From DASVEG01 sp036380695 (GTDB taxonomy: Bacteria; Actinomycetota; Acidimicrobiia; Acidimicrobiales; CADCTF01), in the NCBI GenBank assembly GCA_036380695.1, contig DASVEG010000236.1, positions 1 through 14,283 of the forward strand: a stretch of DNA of 14,283 nucleotides, in the 5' to 3' direction. Every line of letters starts with the position of its first letter. Position 1 is the stretch's first letter. The notes beneath the pieces are model-generated. The model was not told where the DNA came from. It worked only from the letters and a program-made list of their open reading frames with translations, and did not search any database. The position numbers and the translations under genes are program-made. Of this stretch, positions 1 to 6,294 are shown one piece after another.

Positions 1-356
1 CACTCCGCGTTGTCGACGAACGTCGCGCCGGGCACGTACCGCTCGAGCTGGGCGCGGAGGCCGGCCAGGTTCGTCGCCAGCTCGTCCGACGAGAGCAGCT
101 TGCGCTCTTCGCTCTTGCCGCCCGGGTCGCCGATGACGCCGGTCGCGCCGCCCGCGAGGGCGATCACGTCGTGCCCCGCGTCTTGCAGCCTGCGCAGGTT
201 GCAGAGCTGGAGCAGGTTCCCGATGTGCAGGCTGTCGGCGGTCGGGTCGAAGCCGATGTACGCGACGAGGCCGCCCTTGTCGAGCAGGGCCGGCAGCTCG
301 GGGGCGGTGAAGTCGTGCACCAGCCCGCGCCATGTGAGCTCGTCGAACAACGCCAT
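1..356 (-). CDS. tyrS: Tyrosyl-tRNA synthetase, N-terminal part (cut by window start)
   Basis: Class I aminoacyl-tRNA synthetase that charges tRNA-Tyr with tyrosine in the cytoplasm. Reading leftwards from ATG at 356 gives 118 codons that continue beyond base 1. Residues 33-50 contain YIGFDPTADSLHIGNLLQ, the family's signature with the class I HIGN motif at 44-47. GGATGVIGDPGGK at about 69-81 is the next conserved tyrosine and adenylate-binding block. Only the start of the Rossmann catalytic domain is present; the KMSKS loop and the S4-like RNA-binding domain lie outside. No clear Shine-Dalgarno precedes the ATG. The gene is divergent from the HhH-GPD glycosylase, with 41 bp between the starts, so the two promoters must lie close together or overlap. 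Identification is firm. Confidence 0.96.
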   Translation of the reverse strand, partial: MALFDELTWRGLVHDFTAPELPALLDKGGLVAYIGFDPTADSLHIGNLLQLCNLRRLQDAGHDVIALAGGATGVIGDPGGKSEERKLLSSDELATNLAGLRAQLERYVPGATFVDNAE

Positions 357-397
357 CGTCAGAGCGTGACACGCGAGGCCGTACCATCCGAAACGAG

Positions 398-1327
398 ATG
401 TCTGTCGCTGCCGCGGACGCCGTCGTCGAGAACCGGTTCCGGCCCGCGCACCCGATCGACCTGCGCCGCACCTTCGCCTTCGCCCTCCGCTACCCGACCG
501 GGATGCTGCGACCCGACGGCGTGTGGCGCGCCACGCGGACGCCCGACGGCCCGGCGACGCTCCGCCTCCGTTCGCACGCGGGCGAGGTGACGGCGACGGG
601 CTGGGGCCCCGGCGCGGCGTGGGCCGTCGAACGTGCGCCGGTCATGGTGGGCGCCGGCGACGACCCCGGGTCGTTCGTCGCCGCCCACCGCCACCCCGTC
701 GTCGACGACCTCCACCGCCACGCGCCGGGGCTGCGTGTCCCCCGCACCGAGGCCGTCTTCGAGACCCTCGTCCACGTCGTCCTCGAACAGAAGGTGCAGA
801 GCCGCCAGGCGAGGAGGGCGTACCGCGCCATCGTCCAGCGCCACGGCGAGCCGGCGCCCGGACCCGCGGCACACGCGCTCGGTCTCCGGCTGCTGCCGCA
901 TCCCGACGCGCTCGCCCGCATCCCCGCGTACGTCTTCCACCGCTACAACGTGGAGCGCAAGCGGGCGGTCACGTTGGTGACCGCCGCGCGGTACGCCGAG
1001 CGGCTCGACGAGTGCGCGGGGCTCCCCCTGCGCGATGCGTACGAACGCCTGCGCACGCTGCCCGGCATCGGCGCGTGGTCGGCGGCGGAGGTCGCGGTCG
1101 TCGCGCTCGGCGACCACGACGCGGTGAGCGTGGGCGACTACCACCTGCCCAACACGATCTGCTGGGCCCTCGCCGGCGAGGCTCGCGGCGACGACCGCAG
1201 GATGCTCGAGTTGCTCGAGCCGTGGCGCGGTCAGCGGGCGCGCGTCGTCCGCCTCGTCGAGTCGGCCGGCATCACGGCCCCTAAGTACGGGCCGCGCCTC
1301 TCGCTGCACGACATCCGCGCCATCTGA
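398..1327 (+). CDS. AlkA-like HhH-GPD DNA-3-methyladenine glycosylase
   Basis: Probable base-excision repair glycosylase that removes alkylated purines from DNA (309 aa, close to AlkA length). An N-terminal AlkA-like region (about 10-90) precedes the helical HhH-GPD domain. The helix-hairpin-helix is LRTLPGIGAWSA at 219-230, and the expected catalytic Asp is D247 in SVGDYHLPN, equivalent to the D-Y pair of AlkA. EPWRGQRARVVRL at 274-286 is the usual C-terminal helix of this family. There is no Cys cluster, so it is not an Nth/MutY type with an iron-sulfur cluster. TACCAT at 382-387, ten bases before the ATG, is a possible -10, and no good Shine-Dalgarno is seen. It is transcribed away from tyrS and ends just before the large palindrome at 1351. 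Exact substrate range cannot be told from sequence. Confidence 0.88.
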   Translation: MSVAAADAVVENRFRPAHPIDLRRTFAFALRYPTGMLRPDGVWRATRTPDGPATLRLRSHAGEVTATGWGPGAAWAVERAPVMVGAGDDPGSFVAAHRHPVVDDLHRHAPGLRVPRTEAVFETLVHVVLEQKVQSRQARRAYRAIVQRHGEPAPGPAAHALGLRLLPHPDALARIPAYVFHRYNVERKRAVTLVTAARYAERLDECAGLPLRDAYERLRTLPGIGAWSAAEVAVVALGDHDAVSVGDYHLPNTICWALAGEARGDDRRMLELLEPWRGQRARVVRLVESAGITAPKYGPRLSLHDIRAI

Positions 1328-1350
1328 CCTTCGTGCGTCCGACCCCACGC

Positions 1351-1401
1351 CTGCTTTTGTGCAGAAACTGGTCTGTCAGACCAGTTTCTGCACAAAAGCG
1401 G
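1351..1401. terminator. 47-bp near-perfect palindrome between convergent genes
   Basis: The arms at 1353-1375 and 1377-1399 are exact 23-base reverse complements around a single central base (1376). One T-G and one C-G pair extend the stem to 1351-1401. The palindrome is clearly poorer in GC than its surroundings. It sits between the stop of the glycosylase (1327) and the stop of the convergent lipoprotein gene (1496), so a bidirectional terminator is the simplest reading. No T-run follows on either strand. The rest of 1328-1495 holds nothing I can identify. Confidence 0.75.
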
Positions 1402-1495
1402 TCCGGCGCCGGTCAGGTCACGTCGCCGGGGTATGCAGCACGCAGAACGGCAGCGGTAGCCGGCGGGCTCGTGGGTCCACACCGCGCCAGTGTGG

Positions 1496-2200
1496 TCACT
1501 CGCCGGGGCCGGGCGCGAGCTTGCGGTCGTGGCGGGCGGCGTCGGCGATCTCGGCGTCGAGGGGCCACGGGTTCGGGAGGCACCCGTCGAGCTCGGTCGA
1601 CTGCTGGTTCATGATCGGCGCGGGCGCTCCGGGCGACGGGCACTGCGGCCGGGGATGGCGCATGCCGAGCAGGTGGCCGACCTCGTGGTTCACGAGCATC
1701 TGGCGATAGGTGGCGATGTCGCCCGTCCACTTCGACGTCGCGAGCCGCCATCGGTTCGCGTTCAGGGCGACCACCGGTCCGTTCTGGCACGAGTACTCGC
1801 CGTAGGTGTCGTACGGCAGGCACAGCCGATCGACCTCGTCGCCCTCCGCGAGCACGAGCAGGTAGGGCGCGTCGCGCGAGTCGTCCCGGACGAACGCAAA
1901 GCCCGCGCGCTGCCAGCCCCGCGGGTCGGTGAGGGTCGCCGCGACGACGCGCTCGAAGTCGGCGGTCGCCGCGTCGGTCGTGCGCCGCTCGACGCGGTAG
2001 CGGATCTCGACGGCAGCGTCGCCCGGGGTCGTCGTCGTGGTGGTGGACGCGCCGGCGGTCGTCGCGGTGGTCGACGCGCCCGCAGTCGTCGTCGGGATCT
2101 GACGCACCGACGCGGGGGGCGGGCCGTCCCGCGCCGGGTCGCCGCTCGCGCATCCGGCGAGCAGCACGACCGTGACCGTCAAGGCCGTCCAGCGCGGCAC
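1496..2200 (-). CDS. Secreted lipoprotein zinc metalloprotease, DUF3152-like
   Basis: Predicted extracytoplasmic, lipid-anchored metallopeptidase of 234 aa. The N-terminus is a short hydrophobic signal ending in a lipobox, LLAGC, with C17 as the lipidated cysteine. A Thr/Ala-rich linker follows at 36-60, containing TTAGASTT and close variants in tandem. The folded domain from about 63 onward resembles DUF3152. HEVGHLLGMRH at 172-182 is a metzincin-type HExxHxxGxxH zinc site, and PIMNQQ at 195-200 could supply the Met-turn. C127 and C138 plus C187 and C207 could form disulfides. The start is GTG at 2200: GGGAGG at 2214-2209 lies 8 bases upstream, an excellent Shine-Dalgarno. The substrate is unknown. 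It is convergent with the glycosylase and divergent from the Nudix gene. Confidence 0.85.
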   Translation of the reverse strand: MPRWTALTVTVVLLAGCASGDPARDGPPPASVRQIPTTTAGASTTATTAGASTTTTTTPGDAAVEIRYRVERRTTDAATADFERVVAATLTDPRGWQRAGFAFVRDDSRDAPYLLVLAEGDEVDRLCLPYDTYGEYSCQNGPVVALNANRWRLATSKWTGDIATYRQMLVNHEVGHLLGMRHPRPQCPSPGAPAPIMNQQSTELDGCLPNPWPLDAEIADAARHDRKLAPGPGE

Positions 2201-2217
2201 GGCAGAATCCTCCCCCG
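2201..2217. promoter_or_regulatory. 17-bp divergent spacer: RBS (-) and possible -10 (+)
   Basis: The whole space between the lipoprotein GTG (2200, minus) and the Nudix ATG (2218, plus) is 17 bp. On the minus strand it holds the GGGAGG ribosome-binding site (2214-2209). On the plus strand CAGAAT (2203-2208) lies 9 bases before the Nudix ATG and resembles a -10, giving an almost leaderless mRNA. The lipoprotein promoter must therefore lie inside the Nudix coding region. Confidence 0.45.
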
Positions 2218-2748
2218 ATGATCGACGACCTCCGCGCCGCCGTCGCGGCCCGCGCCGCCTCGCCGGTCGACGACCGCGAGCGCGCGTCGGTCACCACGAT
2301 CTTGCGCGCCCTCGACACCCTGCCGTCGCCGTTCGACGAGCACGCGGACGCCACCCACGTCACCGGGTCGGCGATCGTCGTCGGCGCCCGCGGGACCGTC
2401 CTCCACCTCCACAAACGGATGGGCCTGTGGCTGCAGCCGGGCGGCCACATCGACGAGGGGGAGACCCCGTGGGACGCTGCGCTCCGCGAGGCGCGAGAGG
2501 AGACGGGCCTCGACGTGTGCCACCCCGCCGGAGGGCCACGGCTCGTGCACGTCGATGCCCACCCCGGTCCTCGCGGCCACACCCACCTCGACCTGCGGTA
2601 TCTCCTCGACGCGGTCGACGCAGACCCGTCCCCTGGCGCGGGCGAGAGCCCCGACGTTCGCTGGTTCGCGTGGGACGACGCGATCGCGGTCGCCGACGAC
2701 GGGCTGCGCGGCGCCCTGCTTGCGCTGCGCCCTACAAGGGGGGCGTGA
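2218..2748 (+). CDS. Nudix hydrolase
   Basis: Nudix pyrophosphatase of 176 aa that would hydrolyse a nucleoside diphosphate linked to another moiety; the substrate cannot be assigned. The Nudix box is complete at 76-98: G76, E82, then R90-E91, E94-E95 and G97, fitting Gx5Ex7REUxEExGU. LWLQPGGHIDEGE just before and within it is typical. An N-terminal helical segment (1-45) precedes the domain. Start ATG 2218 has no Shine-Dalgarno; CAGAAT lies 9 bases upstream. The last roughly 11 codons (ending LRPTRGA) fall inside a ~78-bp repeat found again at 3271-3348, so the C-terminus belongs to a rearranged junction. The enzyme's core is intact and should be functional. Confidence 0.9.
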   Translation: MIDDLRAAVAARAASPVDDRERASVTTILRALDTLPSPFDEHADATHVTGSAIVVGARGTVLHLHKRMGLWLQPGGHIDEGETPWDAALREAREETGLDVCHPAGGPRLVHVDAHPGPRGHTHLDLRYLLDAVDADPSPGAGESPDVRWFAWDDAIAVADDGLRGALLALRPTRGA

Positions 2749-2790
2749 GGACCAGCGCGCCCGTGACGAGGAACCGCCTGGCACCCGTTG
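2713..2790. repeat. Diverged direct repeat, copy 1
   Basis: This copy matches 3271-3348 at a constant offset of 558 bases without gaps. By eye, 65 of 78 positions agree overall, and 59 of 68 from 2723 onward. It covers the Nudix C-terminus on the plus strand and, overlapping it on the minus strand, a fragment of the end of the secreted four-cysteine protein. A short stem, CGCCC with GGGCG, overlaps both stop codons. Confidence 0.85.
2732..2790 (-). pseudogene. 3' remnant of a paralogue of the secreted protein at 3290-3814
   Basis: Read leftwards, this stretch encodes TGARRFLVTGALVLTPPL followed by TAG. The complete gene downstream ends TGARQFLVTGALILTPPL with its stop at the same place, so 16 of 18 residues agree. 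Nothing upstream of it on the minus strand resembles the rest of that protein, because the membrane protein gene (plus strand) fills the space. It is a gene tail without a body, left by duplication or recombination. Confidence 0.75.
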
Positions 2791-2839
2791 GGGGGAACCC
2801 CGGATGGGCGGACGGCCGCCGACCACAGATGCTGACGGC

Positions 2840-3241
2840 ATGCACCGCAACCGCCTTTCCCCCATCGACGCCGCCCTCGGCGTTTCCCTGGTCGGTGCGG
2901 GGTCGCTGACCGTCAAGCAGATGGTCGGCACCTCCAGGGTCAACGCCGACCCGTTCGACTCGTCGATGTTCTGGTGGGCGTGGTTGCTGTATCCGGCGCT
3001 TGTCGGCGCGGCGACCTGGGCGCGCCCCGCAGGTCACCGGCCCCTGTTGTGGACCGCGGCCGTCGTCGCTCCGTTCGCGACATACGTCGCGTTCGCCGGA
3101 ACCGCGGGGCACGACCCTGACGAGGGCGCGTCGCTGTGGCTGGTCGGCGAGATCTTCATCGCGATGCAGGCGGTCTTCACGCTCTTCGTCGCCATGCTGG
3201 TCCACGCGAGCAAGCGCCCACGAGCTACCCCGTGCCGTTGA
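2840..3241 (+). CDS. Small four-helix membrane protein, unknown function
   Basis: Predicted integral membrane protein of 133 aa. Hydrophobic segments lie at about 10-28, 43-60, 68-87 and 98-121, the first being weak. The loop GHDPDEGAS (90-98) is acidic and the tail HASKRPRATPCR is basic, which suggests a cytoplasmic C-terminus. I recognise no family. The start at ATG 2840 is chosen because the hydrophobic profile begins there; the frame is open further upstream into the repeat, but that part looks non-coding. No Shine-Dalgarno is visible. The gene is flanked on both sides by copies of the ~78-bp repeat (2713-2790 and 3271-3348), as if inserted into the junction between the Nudix gene and the secreted-protein gene. 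Confidence 0.65.
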   Translation: MHRNRLSPIDAALGVSLVGAGSLTVKQMVGTSRVNADPFDSSMFWWAWLLYPALVGAATWARPAGHRPLLWTAAVVAPFATYVAFAGTAGHDPDEGASLWLVGEIFIAMQAVFTLFVAMLVHASKRPRATPCR

Positions 3242-3270
3242 AGACGACGCGGTCCGGAGCCGTGTCCGAC

Positions 3271-3348
3271 GCTCTGCGCTCGCTGCGCCCTACAACGGGG
3301 GCGTGAGGATGAGCGCGCCCGTGACCAGGAACTGCCGCGCACCGGTCG
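3271..3348. repeat. Diverged direct repeat, copy 2
   Basis: This is the partner of 2713-2790. On the minus strand it is the true 3' end of the secreted protein gene. On the plus strand it carries a Nudix-like tail, ALRSLRPTTGA then TGA, which mirrors ALLALRPTRGA of the intact Nudix gene and has no Nudix body in front of it. The two copies thus carry matching ends of both genes, each with only one complete partner. Confidence 0.8.
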
Positions 3349-3814
3349 TGCAGCTCTCGCCTGCGAGCGCGTCCGGGACGGCGTTGACCACACCGAAGGC
3401 GCCGGCGGACACCTGCGGGCTGTAGATCACCAGCAGCGACGCCGCGCTGATCCACCTGGCACTGTGCCCGGACGCGTTGATCGCGCCCTCGGAATGGCCG
3501 CAGTAGTTGCCGATGACCGGCAAGCCGAACGGGGTCGGGTCGACGTGCACGAGGCCGCGGTCGAACGCACCGTTCACGTTGTTGCCATGGGCGCCCGGGT
3601 CGAGCAGGCAACCTCCGATCGCGAGCGTGAAGTTCGCAGACGCCCCGGCGGGAACCGTGGGGCCGAACAGGTAGTAGTAGACCGGCGCGCCGGTCACCGC
3701 CGTGCCCTGGCCGACGCACACGTCGGCTGCGAAGGCCGACGCCGGAGCGGCGGTGAACGGCAGGAGCGCAGCAGCGAGAACGCTCACGAGCGCTACGCCA
3801 AGACGTCTCTTCAT
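3290..3814 (-). CDS. Small secreted protein with four cysteines, unknown family
   Basis: Exported protein of 174 aa. The signal peptide is clear: MKRR, a hydrophobic stretch (5-22), then an APASA cleavage site near 27. The mature part has four cysteines (C33, C69, C105, C155), enough for two disulfides, and is rich in Gly, Ala, Val and aromatics, suggesting a small extracellular beta domain. It has no membrane anchor or sorting signal after the signal peptide and no catalytic motif that I recognise. The start is ATG 3814, preceded by AAAGGA 9 bases upstream; a longer frame to 3892 exists but would bury the signal peptide. The 3' end lies in repeat copy 2, and a tail fragment of a paralogue remains at 2732-2790. 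Confidence 0.8.
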   Translation of the reverse strand: MKRRLGVALVSVLAAALLPFTAAPASAFAADVCVGQGTAVTGAPVYYYLFGPTVPAGASANFTLAIGGCLLDPGAHGNNVNGAFDRGLVHVDPTPFGLPVIGNYCGHSEGAINASGHSARWISAASLLVIYSPQVSAGAFGVVNAVPDALAGESCTTGARQFLVTGALILTPPL

Positions 3815-3943
3815 CACGCGGGTCCTTTCTCCCGGAGCGTGCGTTCGGCACCCTCCAACCCGCTCTACGGCCGGCCGGGCCTGCCGTGTCACAACCCGCC
3901 GCGATTTCTGGGCGAGCCGGACGTGCAGGAAGCCCGCGCACTG

Positions 3944-3972
3944 CGACCTACGCGAGCGGGGTCACTTAGATT
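3944..3972 (+). promoter_or_regulatory. Candidate leaderless promoter for the acyl-CoA synthetase
   Basis: TAGATT at 3967-3972 fits the actinobacterial -10 pattern TANNNT. It lies exactly 6 bases before the ATG at 3979, the spacing expected if transcription starts on the A of the start codon. A weak -35-like CGACCT begins at 3944, 17 bases upstream of the -10. No Shine-Dalgarno is present. The other 3815-3978 sequence shows only a GC-rich palindrome at 3868-3877. Confidence 0.5.
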
Positions 3973-3978
3973 CACCCC

Positions 3979-5526
3979 ATGCACCCGGGAGCCCACGCCG
4001 AAGCACACCCCGACAAGCCCGCGTACGTCATGGGCGGGTCGGGCGAGACCGTGACCTACAAGCAGCTCGACGACCGGTCGAACCAGCTCGCGCAGCTCCT
4101 CTTCGACCGCGGGCTGCGCCCCGGCGACGGCGTCGCGATCTGCATGGAGAACAACGCCAGGTACCTCGAGGCGACGTGGGCCGCGCAGCGGTCGGGGCTC
4201 TACTACACGTGCATCAGCTCGCGGCTCACGCGCGAGGAAGCCGAGTACATCGTCAACGACTGCGGGGCCAAGGCGTATATCACCTCCGACGAGAAGCGAG
4301 AGCTCGCCGAGCAGTTGCGCGACGCGATGCCGAACGTCCACACGCGGCTCATGGCGTACGGCACGCTCGACGGCTACGAGTCGTACGAGGACACCGTCGG
4401 CGGCTACCCGGCCGAGCCCATCGCCGAACAGCTCGAAGGCACCGACATGTTGTATTCGTCGGGCACGACCGGGCGGCCCAAGGGTGTGCGCCCGCCGCTC
4501 CTGGGCACGCCGTTCGGGACGCCGACGCCGGTGATGGCGCTCGGCCAGATCCTCTACGGCTTCACCGAGGACGCGGTGTACCTATCGCCCGCGCCGATGT
4601 ACCACGCCGCTCCGTTGCGGTTCACGATGGCCCAACAGCGCATCGGGTCGGCGAGCGTGATCATGGAGCACTTCGACCCCATCGAGTACCTCCGCCTCAT
4701 CGAGAAGCATCGGGTGACCCACACCCAGGTGGTGCCGACGATGTTCGTCCGCCTGCTGAAGCTGCCCGAGGCCGACCGCAAGGGGTTCGACGTATCGAGC
4801 CTGCGCACCGTGATCCACGCCGCGGCACCGTGCCCGATCCCGGTGAAGGAGCAGATGATCGAGTGGTGGGGGCCGGTGATCCACGAGTACTACGCGGGCA
4901 CCGAAGGCAACGGCTTCGTGGCATGCAACTCCGAGGAGTGGATGGCGCACAAGGGCACCGTCGGCAAGCCCCTCGTCGGCGTGCTCCACATCTGCGACGA
5001 CGAGGGCAAGGAGCTGCCGCACTACGAGTCCGGCACGATCTACTTCGAAGGCGGGGCCACGTTCGAGTACCACAACGACCCTGAGAAGACGAAGGGGTCG
5101 CGCCACCCCGATCATCCCGACTGGTCGACGCTCGGCGACATCGGCTACGTCGACGACGACGGCTTCCTGTTCCTGACCGACCGCAAGGCGAACATGATCA
5201 TCTCGGGCGGCGTGAACATCTATCCGCAGGAGGCCGAGAACCTGCTCGTCACCCATCCGAAGGTCGCCGACGTCGCCGTCTTCGGCGTGCCGAACGAGGA
5301 CTTCGGCGAGGAGGTCAAAGCGGTCGTGCAGCCCGTCGACATGGCGACCGCCGGCCCCGAGCTCGAACGCGAGCTCATCGCGTTCTGCAAGGAGCACCTC
5401 GCGTCGTTCAAGTGCCCCCGCTCGATCGACTTCGAGGCCGAGCTGCCGCGGCACCCGACCGGCAAGCTCTACAAGCGCCTCCTCAAGGACCGCTATTGGG
5501 AAGGCCACGAGACCCGCATCGCCTGA
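3979..5526 (+). CDS. Acyl-CoA synthetase (AMP-forming, fatty-acid/aryl type)
   Basis: Member of the adenylate-forming (ANL) superfamily that activates a carboxylic acid with ATP and joins it to CoA; 515 aa, normal family length. Motifs appear in the right order: the phosphate loop YSSGTTGRPKGVR at 159-171, YYAGTEG at 304-310, and GDIGYVDDDGFLFLTDR at 386-402 with the ribose-binding Asp and hinge. ISGGVNIYPQEAE follows at 408-420, and PTGK at 492-495 carries the catalytic lysine K495. Substrate is not predictable; the sequence resembles actinobacterial FadD-type enzymes that act on medium or long chain acids or steroid-derived acids. It stands alone: the upstream gene is divergent, and a strong hairpin follows 9 bases after the stop. 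Expression probably starts from the leaderless promoter just before the ATG. Confidence 0.93.
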   Translation: MHPGAHAEAHPDKPAYVMGGSGETVTYKQLDDRSNQLAQLLFDRGLRPGDGVAICMENNARYLEATWAAQRSGLYYTCISSRLTREEAEYIVNDCGAKAYITSDEKRELAEQLRDAMPNVHTRLMAYGTLDGYESYEDTVGGYPAEPIAEQLEGTDMLYSSGTTGRPKGVRPPLLGTPFGTPTPVMALGQILYGFTEDAVYLSPAPMYHAAPLRFTMAQQRIGSASVIMEHFDPIEYLRLIEKHRVTHTQVVPTMFVRLLKLPEADRKGFDVSSLRTVIHAAAPCPIPVKEQMIEWWGPVIHEYYAGTEGNGFVACNSEEWMAHKGTVGKPLVGVLHICDDEGKELPHYESGTIYFEGGATFEYHNDPEKTKGSRHPDHPDWSTLGDIGYVDDDGFLFLTDRKANMIISGGVNIYPQEAENLLVTHPKVADVAVFGVPNEDFGEEVKAVVQPVDMATAGPELERELIAFCKEHLASFKCPRSIDFEAELPRHPTGKLYKRLLKDRYWEGHETRIA

Positions 5527-5534
5527 CGTCAGCT

Positions 5535-5585
5535 CGTTCCGGAGGCAATAGCGGCGGTACAACCGCCCCTATTGCCTCCGGAACG
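5535..5585 (+). terminator. Long hairpin (24-bp stem) after the acyl-CoA synthetase gene
   Basis: The arms at 5535-5558 and 5562-5585 pair over 24 bases with one C-C mismatch (5552) and a 3-base loop, ACA. The stem begins 9 bases after the stop codon at 5526, the position expected of an intrinsic terminator. No T-run follows, so it would be the tail-less type described in actinobacteria. The remaining sequence up to 5694 shows no gene and no clear promoter. Confidence 0.75.
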
Positions 5586-5694
5586 CGGTTCTCGACGGTG
5601 ACGGACTAGGCCGAACGAGCCATGGCAAAACCGTCAGGTCGAGGCATCCAGCGCCACCGTCGGTGAACCGAGACACGGGTAGTCCCAATGCTTC

Positions 5695-5700
5695 AGGAGG
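5695..5700 (+). promoter_or_regulatory. Shine-Dalgarno AGGAGG of the WxL-like gene
   Basis: A perfect AGGAGG lies 7 bases before GTG 5708. It fixes that GTG as the start rather than the in-frame GTG at 5663, which would place extra residues in front of the signal peptide. It is one of the strongest ribosome-binding sites in the window. Confidence 0.8.
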
Positions 5701-5707
5701 CTTCCCC

Positions 5708-6277
5708 GTGAGGATTCGCACGTTGTTCGCTCTCGCCGCCACCGGCGCACTCGCCTTGGCAGCCACCGCGGTCGCCCCGGCCAGCGCGGCGTGCGACCCC
5801 ACCACGCAAGGTCCGTGCACCGCAGCCACGACCGTCGAGATCACGTTGAGCGGCGGCACATTCTCCATCGCCACCGACGCCCCGACCGCCACCGGCGCCG
5901 GCTCGGTGGCCCCCGGCTCGATCATCGCCGTCGACATGCCGACGACCACCGTCACCGACAACCGCGGCAGCCTGCTCGGGTGGAACGTCACCGCCGACCT
6001 CACCACGGCGCCGACGCACGTCGCCGGCGAGACGACCTACACGATCCCCGGCGCGGCGATGACGTGGGTCACCGGTACCGTCGCGACGACGAGCGGCGCG
6101 CTCGCGGGCGTCTCCGCCGGTCTCGGCGGCAGCCTCGCCGCACCCGTCCCGGTCGCGGTGTCGGTGCTCGGCTTCGGCGGCGGCACGTACACCTACACGC
6201 CGTCGGTCTCCGTCGTCGTCCCACCGAACCTCGTCGCCGGTACCTACACCGGCACCGTCACCCAGTCGCTCGCCTGA
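5708..6277 (+). CDS. Secreted WxL-like surface protein
   Basis: Exported protein of 189 aa. The signal peptide is MRIR, a hydrophobic stretch and cleavage at APASA near residue 27. The mature chain has no charged clusters and is rich in Thr, Val, Gly and Ala, which suggests a beta-sandwich. TVTDNRGSLLGWNVTADLT at 81-99 and the ending PPNLVAGTYTGTVTQSLA resemble the two conserved ends of the Firmicutes WxL domain (D-RG---GW and AGTYT-T). The exact W-x-L motif is not present; W92 in GWNV and W120 are the candidates. C29 and C37 may form a small disulfide loop. The neighbour 17 bases downstream is DUF916/WxLIP-like, the known partner type for WxL proteins, which supports the call. Peptidoglycan or surface attachment is inferred. 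Confidence 0.65.
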   Translation: MRIRTLFALAATGALALAATAVAPASAACDPTTQGPCTAATTVEITLSGGTFSIATDAPTATGAGSVAPGSIIAVDMPTTTVTDNRGSLLGWNVTADLTTAPTHVAGETTYTIPGAAMTWVTGTVATTSGALAGVSAGLGGSLAAPVPVAVSVLGFGGGTYTYTPSVSVVVPPNLVAGTYTGTVTQSLA

Positions 6278-6282
6278 CCCGT

Positions 6283-6288
6283 CAGAAT
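6283..6288 (+). promoter_or_regulatory. Possible internal -10 (CAGAAT) before the WxLIP-like gene
   Basis: CAGAAT ends exactly 6 bases before GTG 6295, inside the 17-base gap of the operon. The same hexamer lies 9 bases before the starts at 2218 and 13415. No Shine-Dalgarno is seen here, so a leaderless transcript for this gene, besides readthrough, is possible. Evidence is the motif and spacing only. Confidence 0.3.
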
Positions 6289-6294
6289 CGGTCG

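Noticed and set aside
359..1348. 329-codon minus-strand frame over the HhH-GPD gene
   Set aside because: The plus-strand frame has a complete HhH motif and catalytic Asp; the antisense frame has low-complexity composition.
2713..3348. Repeat copies as a transposon target-site duplication
   Set aside because: They are far too long and too diverged, and no terminal inverted repeats or transposase are present.
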